A stretch of 64,000 nt of DNA from an uncultured Acetatifactor sp. (lineage in GTDB: Bacteria; Bacillota; Clostridia; Lachnospirales; Lachnospiraceae): assembly GCA_910579755.1 (NCBI GenBank), contig CAJTVB010000003.1:113990-177989 (forward strand), written 5' to 3'. Shown one piece after another: positions 43,123-51,996 of the stretch (its first letter is position 1; the number at the start of each line of letters is the position of its first letter). The notes below the pieces were generated by a model that saw only the letters and a list, made by a program, of their open reading frames with translations, was not told where the DNA came from and made no database searches. Made by a program: the position numbers and the translations under genes.

Positions 43123-44286
43123 CTACAGCGCCCGGGGACCGTCACCGATCTCCACCACGTAGAAATCCGCATCATATCCGATTCTCTCCCGGTACGCGCT
43201 TCCCACCTTTTCAATAAATCCGTCGATGGCTTCATCCTTCACGATGCTGACTGTACAGCCGCCAAACCCTGCGCCGGTCATACGGGACCCGATAACCCCC
43301 GGTACCTTCCAGGCTTCCTCCACCAAAGTATCCAGCTCCAGGCCCGTCACCTCATAATCGTCCCGCAGAGATACATGGGAAGCATTCATCAGCTGTCCAA
43401 ACAGCTTCACGTCGTTGGCCTTCAGCGCATCCACCGCCCGAACCGTCCTCTGATTCTCATAAACCGCATGCCGGGCACGCTTTCTGCGAATATCATCCTC
43501 TATGGCAGACTGGTACTTTTCAAAGGCTTCCTCGTCCAGATCCCCCAGAGTACTGATCTGCGTCACCTTCTGCAGCTCCGCAAGCGCCGTCTCACACTCG
43601 CTGCGGCGTTCATTGTATTTGGAGTCCCCCAGCCCGCGCTTTTTGTTGCTGCTGGCAATGACAATTTTTGCCCCCTCCAAAACCATGGGCGCATATTCAA
43701 AGGACAAATCTGCCGTGTCCAGGAAAATAGCATGGTCCTTTTTCCCCATGGCAATGGCAAACTGATCCATAATACCACAATTTACCTTGTTGAAATTATT
43801 CTCTGAAAACTGACCGATCAGCGCCAGCTCCTGATTACTCACATCAAAACCGAAAAAATCCCGCAGAATAAATCCGGTCAGCACCTCCACGGAAGCGGAG
43901 GAGGAAAGCCCGGAACCATTGGGGATATTGCCGTTCAGCAAAAGATCCATTCCAAAAGGCACCTTCATCCCCTTCTCCCCAAAGGCCCACATAACCCCCT
44001 TGGGATAATTGGTCCAGCGCGCCTCCTCGGAAGGCACCAGATCCTCCAGAGTAGACTCGATTACACCCAGCTTTTCAAAATTCATGGAATAAAAACGAAG
44101 CCTGTTATCGTCTCTCCTCCGGGCTGCTCCATAAGTGCCTATGGTCAAAGCACAGGGAAAAACATGCCCGCCGTTATAGTCAGTATGTTCACCGATCAGA
44201 TTCACCCTCCCCGGTGCAAAATAGGCTTTCGCCCCATCCGCATCTCCAAAAACCTCTGCAAATTTTTTTAAAATAATATCCTTCAT
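43123..44286 (-). CDS. galK: Galactokinase
   Basis: The 387-residue GHMP kinase has GEHTDYNGG (sugar binding), PNGSGLSSSAS (phosphate loop) and GAGFGGCTVSIV near the C-terminus. It phosphorylates galactose at C1. The start has GGAGAGGG. A TATAAT box lies on the minus strand at 44359-44354 with a poor -35 partner, so the galK promoter is only partly visible. The MITE-like element lies 134 bp upstream of the gene. Confidence 0.95.
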   Translation of the reverse strand: MKDIILKKFAEVFGDADGAKAYFAPGRVNLIGEHTDYNGGHVFPCALTIGTYGAARRRDDNRLRFYSMNFEKLGVIESTLEDLVPSEEARWTNYPKGVMWAFGEKGMKVPFGMDLLLNGNIPNGSGLSSSASVEVLTGFILRDFFGFDVSNQELALIGQFSENNFNKVNCGIMDQFAIAMGKKDHAIFLDTADLSFEYAPMVLEGAKIVIASSNKKRGLGDSKYNERRSECETALAELQKVTQISTLGDLDEEAFEKYQSAIEDDIRRKRARHAVYENQRTVRAVDALKANDVKLFGQLMNASHVSLRDDYEVTGLELDTLVEEAWKVPGVIGSRMTGAGFGGCTVSIVKDEAIDGFIEKVGSAYRERIGYDADFYVVEIGDGPRAL

Positions 44287-44419
44287 ACCCTCTCCATTCC
44301 GCGCAATGCAATCCGCCTGCGCAACTATCCGTCCACATTTCCAAGGTAGCTACATTATACAGAAAAACCAAATACATTACCACACCCATTTGTTTTTAGA
44401 ACCTGTCAAAATGTTACCA

Positions 44420-44581
44420 CCAGTTCACACGTTGCCGGCGGTGGACACAAAATGCATGCTCGCATGCGATTTTGTGCCTGCTGCCGGCAACGAAGGGAGC
44501 GCCATTTTATGAGCAAAGATAGCCGCGCAGCGGCGGAGAGTGCCGCAGGCACGCCTTTGCGAATGGCGCGGTGTGAACTGG
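44420..44581. mobile_element. MITE/REP-like palindromic element, 162 bp
   Basis: Eleven-base terminal inverted repeats, CCAGTTCACAC (44420-44430) and GTGTGAACTGG (44571-44581), enclose the element. Inside is a 61-bp near-perfect palindrome, 44431-44491, with arms GTTGCCGGC/GCCGGCAAC and ACAAAATGCATGC against its complement with one bulge. The rest is GC-rich and has accidental open frames on both strands but no transposase. No target duplication is obvious. It resembles small dispersed repeats of gut Clostridia; copy number cannot be seen here. Confidence 0.6.
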
Positions 44582-44627
44582 CAGGGAGCGGCAGGGAACG
44601 CCTTAGGCACAAAAAGTACATGGGAAG

Positions 44628-45173
44628 TTATGTTGCAGAAGATAGTTCTTTCTTTTTTGCATTCAATATCTTGCGTAACTCCTTTTTTCTGACATCTAAA
44701 CTCTCATCTTTGATGTGCCTTAACGCGCTGAGATACAGGCGGACAGACTCCCCGTCATCCACTTGGGCATAGATCTCTTTGAGAATGCCGAATAACTCGT
44801 CATCGGCGATGACGCAGGCGAGCATGTTGTATTGGTTCATTATGGATACCCTATGGATGGCTGCGTAAAAGACCTCTCCCACATAACCCGGATCGTCCGC
44901 AAACAGCTCCCTCTGCTTCCCCAGCCAATAGAGCAGCATAGTAGTGTCGTTGTGCTCCGCCGCCACGATTGCGGGGTTCTTGAAAGGTTTGGAAATCAGG
45001 GGCGACAGGTTCCGCTCGATCTCAACACCCCACTCAAGAAGCTGATCTGCCTGCTGGGGAGAACCGGCCACACCCAGTGCGTTCCCATGGATCATGCTCG
45101 CTTCACAGGTCCAATGAATATCGGCCCCCATCTCGCTGAGGGCTTTCGCAATGGAAAAGCGATCCCAGAGCAC
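44628..45173 (-). CDS. Ankyrin-like helical protein, probably 5'-damaged
   Basis: The readable part is 181 residues from a GTG at 45173, without a ribosome binding site. It consists of helix pairs that resemble ankyrin-type units (FSIAKALSEMGADIHW, then QADQLLEWGVEIERNL). The coding sense clearly continues upstream in the same frame to about 45228 (reading NAALTRVKKDVTATNLDAV). A better start, ATG 45279 with GGGAG, is in another frame and reads into this one only if a base is lost near 45225. A frameshift is therefore likely. The function is unknown. Confidence 0.6.
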   Translation of the reverse strand: MLWDRFSIAKALSEMGADIHWTCEASMIHGNALGVAGSPQQADQLLEWGVEIERNLSPLISKPFKNPAIVAAEHNDTTMLLYWLGKQRELFADDPGYVGEVFYAAIHRVSIMNQYNMLACVIADDELFGILKEIYAQVDDGESVRLYLSALRHIKDESLDVRKKELRKILNAKKKELSSAT

Positions 45174-45277
45174 CGCATCAAGGTTTGTTGCTGTAACGTC
45201 CTTTTTAACCCGCGTCAGGGCAGCATTCCAACATCTCCATTACGATCAAATGTGTATTTGCACGTTTTTTCGGAGTC

Positions 45278-45306
45278 ATTATACTCCCAATGATGAACAG
45301 AGTCAA
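45278..45306 (-). promoter_or_regulatory. Promoter upstream of the ankyrin-like gene
   Basis: On the minus strand TTGACT (45306-45301), a 17-nt spacer and TATAAT (45283-45278) form a near-consensus promoter. Its -10 box touches the ATG at 45279, so the transcript would begin inside that frame, which weakens this ATG as a start. Confidence 0.65.
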
Positions 45307-45331
45307 TATCCGCAATCTTGACGGTTACGTC

Positions 45332-46462
45332 TCACCGATCCACCTGATGTCTGCACCAGCCCCGGGCGCCCCATCCTGCTGCCAGCAGTGCCGCAGCCAG
45401 GGCCAGGCCCGTCAGAAACCGTCTTCCCGACAAAGGAGACTCCAGCACCATTCCCGCATATGTCAACGGCATACTATAAACAATATAATGAACCAGTCGA
45501 TTTACAAACACCATGGGAAGCTGATCCAAAATAATTCTTACTGCGGCAAAGGGTCCCAGGTACAAAAGCAGCGACCACATCAGCGTTGAAAAGGTCTGCC
45601 TGGCTCTGGCAGAAAGTCCCAGAACCATCCATGTCAAAAAAATTACAGAAAACCAGCCGCAAAAATGCATCAGCGTCAGTGTCTTCCATAGGGGAACCGC
45701 CTCTTCTCCCCAGACAACAAAACTTCCTGTAAGGCCGCTGCTTACCGCCAGACCCCCGGCGCCGTAGAAAATCAACCGCTGAATCAGAAGGATTCCCATA
45801 ATCAGCCAATAATATAAAGAAGAATATATTGTTCCGGCCAAAATCCGGGTCAGCCACAGCCCCATTCTTCCCTTTGCCGCAGGAAGCAGTACATCCGCCG
45901 TATGGCAGACATAATCCTCCGAAAACGTAGGAGAGAGCGACACGATAATCACAATACAGACAAGTACAAATGCCACAAAAAACTTGTCCCAATACCAGTT
46001 CCATCCCTCACCCGTGTAACCAAAAATATATTCTCCCTGCAGCATCTTATTTTCCGACAGATCCTCCTGCAAAACATATGTAATTTCTCCCTGTTCCCCT
46101 CTTTCCTCCCGACAGAACAGCCGAGTCACAAAACGATTGCAGAAATTGTCGTTTTTACCGATCTTTGCCAGCGTCTCCAGATTTTCCCGGGATGTATCCC
46201 TGTTCTGATAAATCATAGAGGGGCCATATCTATTCCAGATTTCCCTTACGGTTTCCTCCGTCAGGGTCCCCGCAAACTCCTCTGCAATCTCCTGATCCCG
46301 GGTAATTGCCTCTCCTCCCTGATATACCCGGCCCTCGTCTACAACTCCCTCCTCCCACACAGAAATTCCTCCATATAAGAAAATCACAAACAATATGGGA
46401 ATAAGCATGCCGGCCAACACCGTTTTCCTGGAAAAAATCCGATATAATTCCGCCTTAAGCAT
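45332..46462 (-). CDS. ABC-2-type transporter permease
   Basis: The 376-residue membrane protein starts with a cytoplasmic stretch and one helix (MLIPILFVIFLYG), has a long extracytoplasmic loop (about 35-165) and then five or six helices. This is the plan of ABC-2 permeases used in export. AGGGAGG lies 7 nt before ATG 46462, inside the end of the ATPase gene; the frame is open upstream without a site. It is the last gene of the sigma factor operon. Confidence 0.85.
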   Translation of the reverse strand: MLKAELYRIFSRKTVLAGMLIPILFVIFLYGGISVWEEGVVDEGRVYQGGEAITRDQEIAEEFAGTLTEETVREIWNRYGPSMIYQNRDTSRENLETLAKIGKNDNFCNRFVTRLFCREERGEQGEITYVLQEDLSENKMLQGEYIFGYTGEGWNWYWDKFFVAFVLVCIVIIVSLSPTFSEDYVCHTADVLLPAAKGRMGLWLTRILAGTIYSSLYYWLIMGILLIQRLIFYGAGGLAVSSGLTGSFVVWGEEAVPLWKTLTLMHFCGWFSVIFLTWMVLGLSARARQTFSTLMWSLLLYLGPFAAVRIILDQLPMVFVNRLVHYIVYSMPLTYAGMVLESPLSGRRFLTGLALAAALLAAGWGARGWCRHQVDR

Positions 46463-46466
46463 ATAT

Positions 46467-47333
46467 TTATACCTCCCTGAAATAGTAGAGATAAACATCC
46501 TCCAGATCCGGGTCCACAGGCTTTGCCCCCGGTCCGGGGCATTCCTCCGCCACAATGCGCAGCCTGACGCCATGATCTGTATTCCTGAGATTACTCACGG
46601 AATAATGGGCCTGATAGTTTTCCGTTTCCTCCGGCCTGACACAGCAGTCCCATACCCTTCCTCTCACCTGGGCCGCCAGCCATTCCATACTTCCGGTTTT
46701 GATCAGTTCCCCTCCCTTCATCAGCAGGATTTCATCGGCAATATATTCCACATCCGACACAATATGGGTGGAAAGCAGAATAATACGATCTCTGGACAGT
46801 TCACTGATAATGTTCCGAAACCGTATACGTTCCTTTGGATCCAATCCGGAGGTGGGCTCATCCAGCACCAATATCTCTGGATCATTCAGCAAAGCCTGGG
46901 CAATTCCAAGCCGCCGGATCATGCCTCCCGAAAAGGTCTTAAGGCGGCTGTTCTGCTCCTGTTCAAGGCCCACCAGCTTCAGCAGCTCCTCCGCCTTTTC
47001 CACCGCCAGCTCTTTCGGAATAGCCTTCAGCGCCGCCATGTACAATAAAAATTTTCTGGCCGTAAATTCGGGATAGTAGCCGAATTCCTGGGGCAGATAG
47101 CCTAACAGTCTGCGGTATTGGGCCCCCATCCGGTCCACACTGTCACCGCTGCATCGGATCTCACCATCGGAAGGCTCCAGCAGGCTGCAGATCATTCTGA
47201 GTAAAGTAGTTTTTCCCGCGCCGTTTTCTCCCAAAAGTCCGTATACACCCTTTCTGAACTCATAGGAAACATGGTCCACCGCAATTTTTCTACCATACTT
47301 TTTTGTAATTTTATTTAACGTCAGTTCCAGCAT
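46467..47333 (-). CDS. ABC transporter ATP-binding protein
   Basis: The 288-residue ATPase is complete: Walker A GENGAGKTT (near 36-44), the signature FSGGMIRRLGIA, Walker B EILVLDEPTSGLDP and the switch His in ILLSTHIVSD. The C-terminal 75 residues form an extra domain often found in exporters of this type. It overlaps the upstream membrane protein gene by 13 bp and ends 4 bp before the permease start, so the three are one unit. Confidence 0.93.
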   Translation of the reverse strand: MLELTLNKITKKYGRKIAVDHVSYEFRKGVYGLLGENGAGKTTLLRMICSLLEPSDGEIRCSGDSVDRMGAQYRRLLGYLPQEFGYYPEFTARKFLLYMAALKAIPKELAVEKAEELLKLVGLEQEQNSRLKTFSGGMIRRLGIAQALLNDPEILVLDEPTSGLDPKERIRFRNIISELSRDRIILLSTHIVSDVEYIADEILLMKGGELIKTGSMEWLAAQVRGRVWDCCVRPEETENYQAHYSVSNLRNTDHGVRLRIVAEECPGPGAKPVDPDLEDVYLYYFREV

Positions 47334-48109
47334 AGCATTTCTCCTCTAGCAATTTTTCTGCGGCAGCAACGGAGCCGCTCCACCCACAGATACACTCCTC
47401 CTGTCAGAAGTATCAGCCAGACCCACAGACAGTCTGGTGAGTATATCCCGGTGAAAAGCCTGGGCGTCATCGCCATGACACCGCTGACCGCTCCTATAAT
47501 AATCTGGGGATACTGTGTTCTCCTTCCCCTGGCCGATGTGAGAAAAATCAGATAACAGGCATTGGACAGCACAAAAGGAACCAGCAGATAAAGAAGAATC
47601 CTCACCAGCCGCACCCGGGTATTCCAGGCAGCGACACCGCTGCAGACACACAATATGGCCATATCCATACATCCCGACAAAATCATCCGCATGGTCCAAA
47701 GCTGCAGCATGTTAATGTAACAGCTTTGTTCCAGCTCCACCATCCCCCGGGCCAGGTGACGGTTCAGCCCGCCGCAGGCCATAAGTCCCATCCAGGCTGC
47801 CGCCACCGAACCCCACCAAAGATAATCCATAACCCCCCCCTGTTGAAGTGTGGTTCTGCAGAGCAGAAATACCACCGACACCAGGACCGCCCCCTGAGAC
47901 AGCCAGAAGGCAAAGGGAATATACTGCAGCTGTATCAGGAAAAGCCGGACAGGCGAAGGGCTGTACATAATCCTTTTTTCGCGGATTTTCCGGTCTATCC
48001 CCTCCATGGCCTTTTGCCTCTTTTCAGCTTCCGGAAGTATTCTCCAGGCCTCTAAGCCGGACAATACGTCCTCACTCTTTGAAATTCTCCTATTTATTCT
48101 GTCATGCAT
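47321..48109 (-). CDS. Integral membrane protein of the sigma factor-ABC operon
   Basis: The 262-residue protein has a cytoplasmic N-terminal region of about 60 residues and six membrane helices. It may be a second ABC-2 permease subunit or a membrane partner (anti-sigma) of the ECF sigma factor whose gene overlaps its start; the sequence does not decide this. ATG 48109 has GGGAGG at 9 nt. No enzyme motifs are visible. Confidence 0.75.
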   Translation of the reverse strand: MHDRINRRISKSEDVLSGLEAWRILPEAEKRQKAMEGIDRKIREKRIMYSPSPVRLFLIQLQYIPFAFWLSQGAVLVSVVFLLCRTTLQQGGVMDYLWWGSVAAAWMGLMACGGLNRHLARGMVELEQSCYINMLQLWTMRMILSGCMDMAILCVCSGVAAWNTRVRLVRILLYLLVPFVLSNACYLIFLTSARGRRTQYPQIIIGAVSGVMAMTPRLFTGIYSPDCLWVWLILLTGGVYLWVERLRCCRRKIARGEMLCWN

Positions 48110-48857
48110 CAAAGAAATCCTCCCTTCGAAGCCGCTTCCTCAATTTGTCCGTTCCCTGTTTCACACGGGACTTTACCGTGGCCGTATTGGTTCCCGTAAT
48201 ACGGGCGATCTCCCGGTATTTTAAATCATAAAAATAATGCAGTAAAATAGCCTCTTTCTGCTGGGTTGGCAATGCTTCCAATGCCTCCGTCAAAAGCGCA
48301 GAGGCTTCCTTCCTCCACAGCTGCTCCTCCGGTGAATTCCCATCCTGCCCTGCATCCACCAGGTTTTCAAGCCCTTTCGTCCAGCCCCCTTCCCAGCTTC
48401 CGCTGCTGCTCATCCTTCCACAATTGCTCTCCCCTTCACAATTGCTTTCCCCTCCACAATTGCTTTCCCCTCCACAATTGCTTTCCCCTCCACAATTGCT
48501 CTCTTTTCCACAGCTGTCTTCTCCCTCTTCCGTTCCATCCGCTTTCCCAGGCAGCCTGACCGCTCCCCGGAAGCCCCGGGACACCAAAGCCATTTCCCTG
48601 CTCTGCTCTCTGTACCAATTTTTACACAGATTTCTGGCAATGGTCAGCAGATAGCCTTTGAGATTTTTATAGCGATAGCCTTCCACATACCGTATAAAAC
48701 GAAGAAAGGTCTCCTGTGCCAGATCATAAGCCGCCTCCCTGCTTCCGGTCTGATAGGCGCAAAAACAATAGACATCGTCATAATACTTCTCTGCAATGTC
48801 CTGAAGATATTTCTTATTTCCTCTCTGTATGGCATGAATCCACTTTCGTTCGTCCAA
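48102..48857 (-). CDS. ECF-type sigma factor with an internal Cys-rich repeat
   Basis: The 251-residue protein has region 2 (about 20-85, with DLAQETFLRFIRYV and YLLTIARNLCKNWYRE) and region 4 (about 190-245, with LPTQQKEAILLHYFYDLKYREIA). Between them lies an unusually long linker of about 95 residues with six copies of a hexapeptide, mostly GGESNC. The TTG at 48857 is chosen because AAAGGAG lies 6 nt upstream; the frame opens 29 codons earlier at a GTG without a site. It heads the operon with the membrane protein and the ABC transporter and probably transcribes it. Confidence 0.88.
   Translation of the reverse strand: MDERKWIHAIQRGNKKYLQDIAEKYYDDVYCFCAYQTGSREAAYDLAQETFLRFIRYVEGYRYKNLKGYLLTIARNLCKNWYREQSREMALVSRGFRGAVRLPGKADGTEEGEDSCGKESNCGGESNCGGESNCGGESNCEGESNCGRMSSSGSWEGGWTKGLENLVDAGQDGNSPEEQLWRKEASALLTEALEALPTQQKEAILLHYFYDLKYREIARITGTNTATVKSRVKQGTDKLRKRLRREDFFDA
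48409..48516 (-). repeat. 18-bp tandem repeat inside the sigma factor gene
   Basis: Six 18-bp units follow one another: 48409-48426, 48427-48444, 48445-48462, 48463-48480, 48481-48498 and 48499-48516. The three at 48445-48498 are identical and the outer ones have drifted. Each encodes a Cys-Gly-Gly-Glu-Ser-Asn-type hexapeptide, so copy changes keep the frame. Confidence 0.9.
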
Positions 48858-49014
48858 GGCCGGCTCCTTTGTATCTGTCCGTTTCCATTTCCTGAGAAAC
48901 AGTTCCCGAGGCTGATCAGAACCACCCCGAAAATTACTTTTCACTTAATATAACCTGTTATCTGGAAAAAAGGTTTTAAAAAAAAGAAAAAATAGTAGAA
49001 TTTCAAAAAAGTCG

Positions 49015-49063
49015 CTTGAAAAAGTTTATGGTTTGGCTCAAAACTCCCTTGAAAAAGTTTATG
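49015..49063. repeat. 16-bp direct repeats in an AT-rich gap
   Basis: CTTGAAAAAGTTTATG occurs at 49015-49030 and at 49048-49063, 33 bp apart, in the AT-rich gap 48945-49167 between the sigma factor gene and the frameshifted orphan gene. Three helical turns of spacing would suit a regulator, but no more can be said. Confidence 0.5.
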
Positions 49064-49167
49064 CTCAATACATCTCAAGATATTTCCAGTAAAACATACT
49101 ACTAAGTAGTTTTTTGCCTCTATATGTGATAAAATTATTCTATACCTAATTTGGAGGGAGATTAAAA

Positions 49168-49568
49168 ATGTTTTTATACCACTATTACGATGCTTCCATG
49201 AAACCATTCCTTAATTTATCAGATGTTTCTATAGAAGAAGCCGAAAAAATATTAAAGGACATTGCTTCAAAAAAACCCGATACCCAATGCGCCAAAAGAA
49301 CAACCCAGTATATGGAATTAAGACATCATTATGAAGATATCCTAAGATGCGAGTTTATGAAAAAAGATGGTAATATACAAAGACAGGCTCCGCATTACAT
49401 GGTGGTTGAACATAGTCCTTGGCTGGCTTCTTGGTTTTTGATGAAATATTAGAAATTATAGCGAAATACGGGTATCCACAGGATTGGAACAATGATGGAA
49501 AATATGGCCCGGAACGGTATATAGAAGCTCATATTTGGAGTGATGACGTGATAAAAGAATATGTGTAA
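49168..49568 (+). pseudogene. Frameshifted hypothetical gene of lower GC
   Basis: From ATG 49168, with GGAGGGAG upstream, the frame reads about 90 residues (YHYYDASMKPFLNLSDVS..., later HYMVVEHSPWLASW) and then stops at 49452. The coding sense goes on in the next frame (DEILEIIAKYGYPQDWNNDG, then YGPERYIEAHIWSDD) to a stop at 49568. One T lost from the run at 49435-49439 would explain it. From memory, intact relatives may be longer between the two parts, so an internal deletion is also possible. The product is a hypothetical of unknown role. The region is clearly AT-richer than its neighbours. Confidence 0.7.
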
Positions 49569-49620
49569 TACTTGGATATAAGAATGAAAGTTTTGTTAGG
49601 AAGAATGTCCTTAAAAGATA

Positions 49621-50508
49621 TTATGTCTTTAAAAGCTTCGTTATCAGATGCTCTACCTCCTGCAGCTGCTCCCGGGAGCTCTCCCGGTGGCTCTGCCTGC
49701 GATATTGGGAGGGGGACATACCCTTCATAGCATGAAAGGCCTTAGTAAACACCAGAGCATCTCTGTAGCCGCAGGACAGCGCAATACTTTCGATGGGATA
49801 GGAAGTGGAATCCAAAAGCTCCCGGGCCTTTGTGATACGGAAGGTAGTGAGAAAACGCTGGGGCGACATTCCCAGATAATTTTGAAAAAGTGTGTACAAA
49901 TAGCTTCTGTTAATGCACACATAGTCTGCCACATCCGTCACCTTGATGGGATTACAGTAGTTACTTTGAATAAAGGATACCGCCTTCTTCACATACTGGT
50001 TTCCCTTGTCCTCCTCATCTCTGGCCACTACCCCCGCGCCGGCGGCCAGCACAGACAAAAACACTCCCAGCTGGCCGTTTCTGCGCAGGTCGTCCGCCAC
50101 GCCAAAGGTATTGTGCTCCATCATATCCCGGACAATGGAATAAAGCTCCTGGTCCCTGTCGCAGGCAAAAATAGGATGCCTGGCAGACAAGCCCATGGCC
50201 TCCAGATATTCGCCTGCCCGGCTTCCGCCGAAGCCCACCCAGAGATAGCTCCAGGGCTCCTGGGCATCCGCCTGATAAAAAGCCAGCTCATTGGGCTGGA
50301 TCAGAAAACCGTATCCCGCCTCCAGCCGATATTCCTTGTCATGAAAGCGGAAAATTCCCTTTCCGCTGAGCACATAATGAATCAGATAATGGGGTTTGGA
50401 TGCCGGGCCGAAGCTGTGAAGGCCCTCGGTCTGGGAACAGCCGCAGCAGTTTACATACAGACTTCCGATCCTATCGTTCTCAAAGTCCAGCTTAAACGCC
50501 TTTTCCAT
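49621..50508 (-). CDS. AraC-family regulator, sugar-sensor type
   Basis: The 295-residue protein has an N-terminal cupin sensor (about 15-150, with SKPHYLIHYVLSGKGIFRFHD) and a C-terminal double helix-turn-helix (about 190-280, with SYLYTLFQNYLGMSPQRFL and FTKAFHAMKGMSPSQYR). This is the plan of MsmR/RafR-type activators of sugar operons. GGGGGGAG precedes the start. No sugar transporter is adjacent, so the target may be elsewhere. Confidence 0.92.
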   Translation of the reverse strand: MEKAFKLDFENDRIGSLYVNCCGCSQTEGLHSFGPASKPHYLIHYVLSGKGIFRFHDKEYRLEAGYGFLIQPNELAFYQADAQEPWSYLWVGFGGSRAGEYLEAMGLSARHPIFACDRDQELYSIVRDMMEHNTFGVADDLRRNGQLGVFLSVLAAGAGVVARDEEDKGNQYVKKAVSFIQSNYCNPIKVTDVADYVCINRSYLYTLFQNYLGMSPQRFLTTFRITKARELLDSTSYPIESIALSCGYRDALVFTKAFHAMKGMSPSQYRRQSHRESSREQLQEVEHLITKLLKT

Positions 50509-50536
50509 GCGGCTCCCCCCTTTCCCGTTTCCTTAA

Positions 50537-51679
50537 CTATTTATTAATCACATATTCCTTTTTGTCCAGATCCGCCTGTACCTTTTTCAAATCCTCCCGG
50601 ATGGAAAGCTTCTGGGGACAGGCTTTCTCACATTTTCCGCACTGAATACAGTTCTTTGCCTGTTTTGTGTCCCCCAGCTCTCTCTCCCAGCGGCCCTTTA
50701 CCATATTATAATTCTGATACATATGATAGGTATTCCACACCCGGAAGTTTCCGGGGATATCCACTCCCGCAGGACAGGGCATACAATAGCGGCAGCCGGT
50801 GCAGCCATTCCGCACCCGGCTCCGGATCAGGGCAACAATATCGTCGATGGCCTGACTCTCTTCCGGAGAAAGGGGCTTGAAGGAAGAGAAGGTCTTCAGA
50901 TTATCCTCCACCTGTTCCATGGTGGACATACCACTGAGAACCACCTTTACATTGGGCAGACTTCCCACCCAGCGCATGGCGAAGGAAGCAGTGGACGCCT
51001 CCGGATCCAGGCCGCGGAATTTTCCGGTTATATCATCTGCAAACGCTGCTAAAGACCCTCCCTTCACGGGCTCCATAATGATCAGAGGCACCTTTTTCTC
51101 CTCTGTCAGACGATAGCCCCGCAGGCCGGCCTGCTCATCCGCGTCCATATAATTAAGCTGGATCTGGCAAAAATCCCAGTCTCTGTAGTTCAAAATCTCC
51201 TCAAAGGCTTCATACCCGTCATGGAAGGAAAATCCCAGATTACGGATCTTTCCCTGAGCCTTCAGCTCCTCCAGCCTGCCCACGCAGCCCAGCTTTACCA
51301 TAGCCTCAAAGCTGCCTCTGTTCAGAGCGTGCATCAGGTAGAAATCTATGTAATCTGTCTGCAGTCTGGTCAGCTGCTCCTGGAATATTCTGTCCACATC
51401 CTCCAAAGCTTTTACATCCCAGCAGGGAAGCTTGGTGGCCAGATAAAAGCTGCTTCTGTCATATTTCTTCAGAGCTTTACCCACAAAGGGCTCGCTGGCC
51501 CCATCGTGATAGGGATAGGCCGTGTCATAGTAATTTACTCCCGCCGCCATGGCCCGATCCAGCATCCTCTGCGCCTCAGCCTCGTCAATCTTTCCGTCCG
51601 CTCCCGTGGGGAAACGCATGCAGCCAAATCCCAGAAGAGAAGTTTCTGCCCCAATTTTTTCCATTTTACGCTTTTCCAT
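50537..51679 (-). CDS. Aldo/keto reductase with C-terminal 4Fe-4S ferredoxin domain
   Basis: The 380-residue protein has the TIM-barrel of aldo/keto reductases (1-285; YDTAYPYHDGASE holds the catalytic Asp and Tyr) and a C-terminal domain with two cysteine clusters, CTGCRYCMPCPAGVDIP and NCIQCGKCEKACPQKL, which bind 4Fe-4S clusters. Such fusions are common in anaerobes; electron donor and substrate are open. ATG 51679 lies 9 nt from AAAGGA and is preferred to ATGs 9 nt upstream and 15 nt downstream. Confidence 0.92.
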   Translation of the reverse strand: MEKRKMEKIGAETSLLGFGCMRFPTGADGKIDEAEAQRMLDRAMAAGVNYYDTAYPYHDGASEPFVGKALKKYDRSSFYLATKLPCWDVKALEDVDRIFQEQLTRLQTDYIDFYLMHALNRGSFEAMVKLGCVGRLEELKAQGKIRNLGFSFHDGYEAFEEILNYRDWDFCQIQLNYMDADEQAGLRGYRLTEEKKVPLIIMEPVKGGSLAAFADDITGKFRGLDPEASTASFAMRWVGSLPNVKVVLSGMSTMEQVEDNLKTFSSFKPLSPEESQAIDDIVALIRSRVRNGCTGCRYCMPCPAGVDIPGNFRVWNTYHMYQNYNMVKGRWERELGDTKQAKNCIQCGKCEKACPQKLSIREDLKKVQADLDKKEYVINK

Positions 51680-51799
51680 TCTTTCCATTCCTTTCTTCAC
51701 TTCTTTATCCCTATATTTGTTTTCCTTACTTGGAAACCGGATACCGAAAACCAATCCGCCGTTTTCTCATTTCGGCCAAATACATACCTTACAAGCTAT

Positions 51800-51828
51800 A
51801 CTTTACTATATATGGGCGCCTTACGCAA
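51800..51828 (-). promoter_or_regulatory. Promoter of the aldo/keto reductase gene
   Basis: On the minus strand TTGCGT (51828-51823), a 17-nt spacer and TAAAGT (51805-51800) make a plausible sigma-A promoter about 120 nt before the start codon. Confidence 0.45.
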
Positions 51829-51996
51829 GATTATAACTTTACCTAATTATTATACAGCTTCTATGAAAAGTTGCTGTTCCCACCGTGCCATACGGAATGG
51901 TTATCCCGAAAATAAATAATTGTTTTTCCCACCACTTGCCAAAAATATGGTATACTTACCTTATTCGGGAATGATCCGAAGGAAAGGCAATTATAA

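Noticed and set aside
48409..48516. The tandem units as a CRISPR array
   Set aside because: The 18-bp units are contiguous with no spacers and stay in frame in a sigma factor gene.
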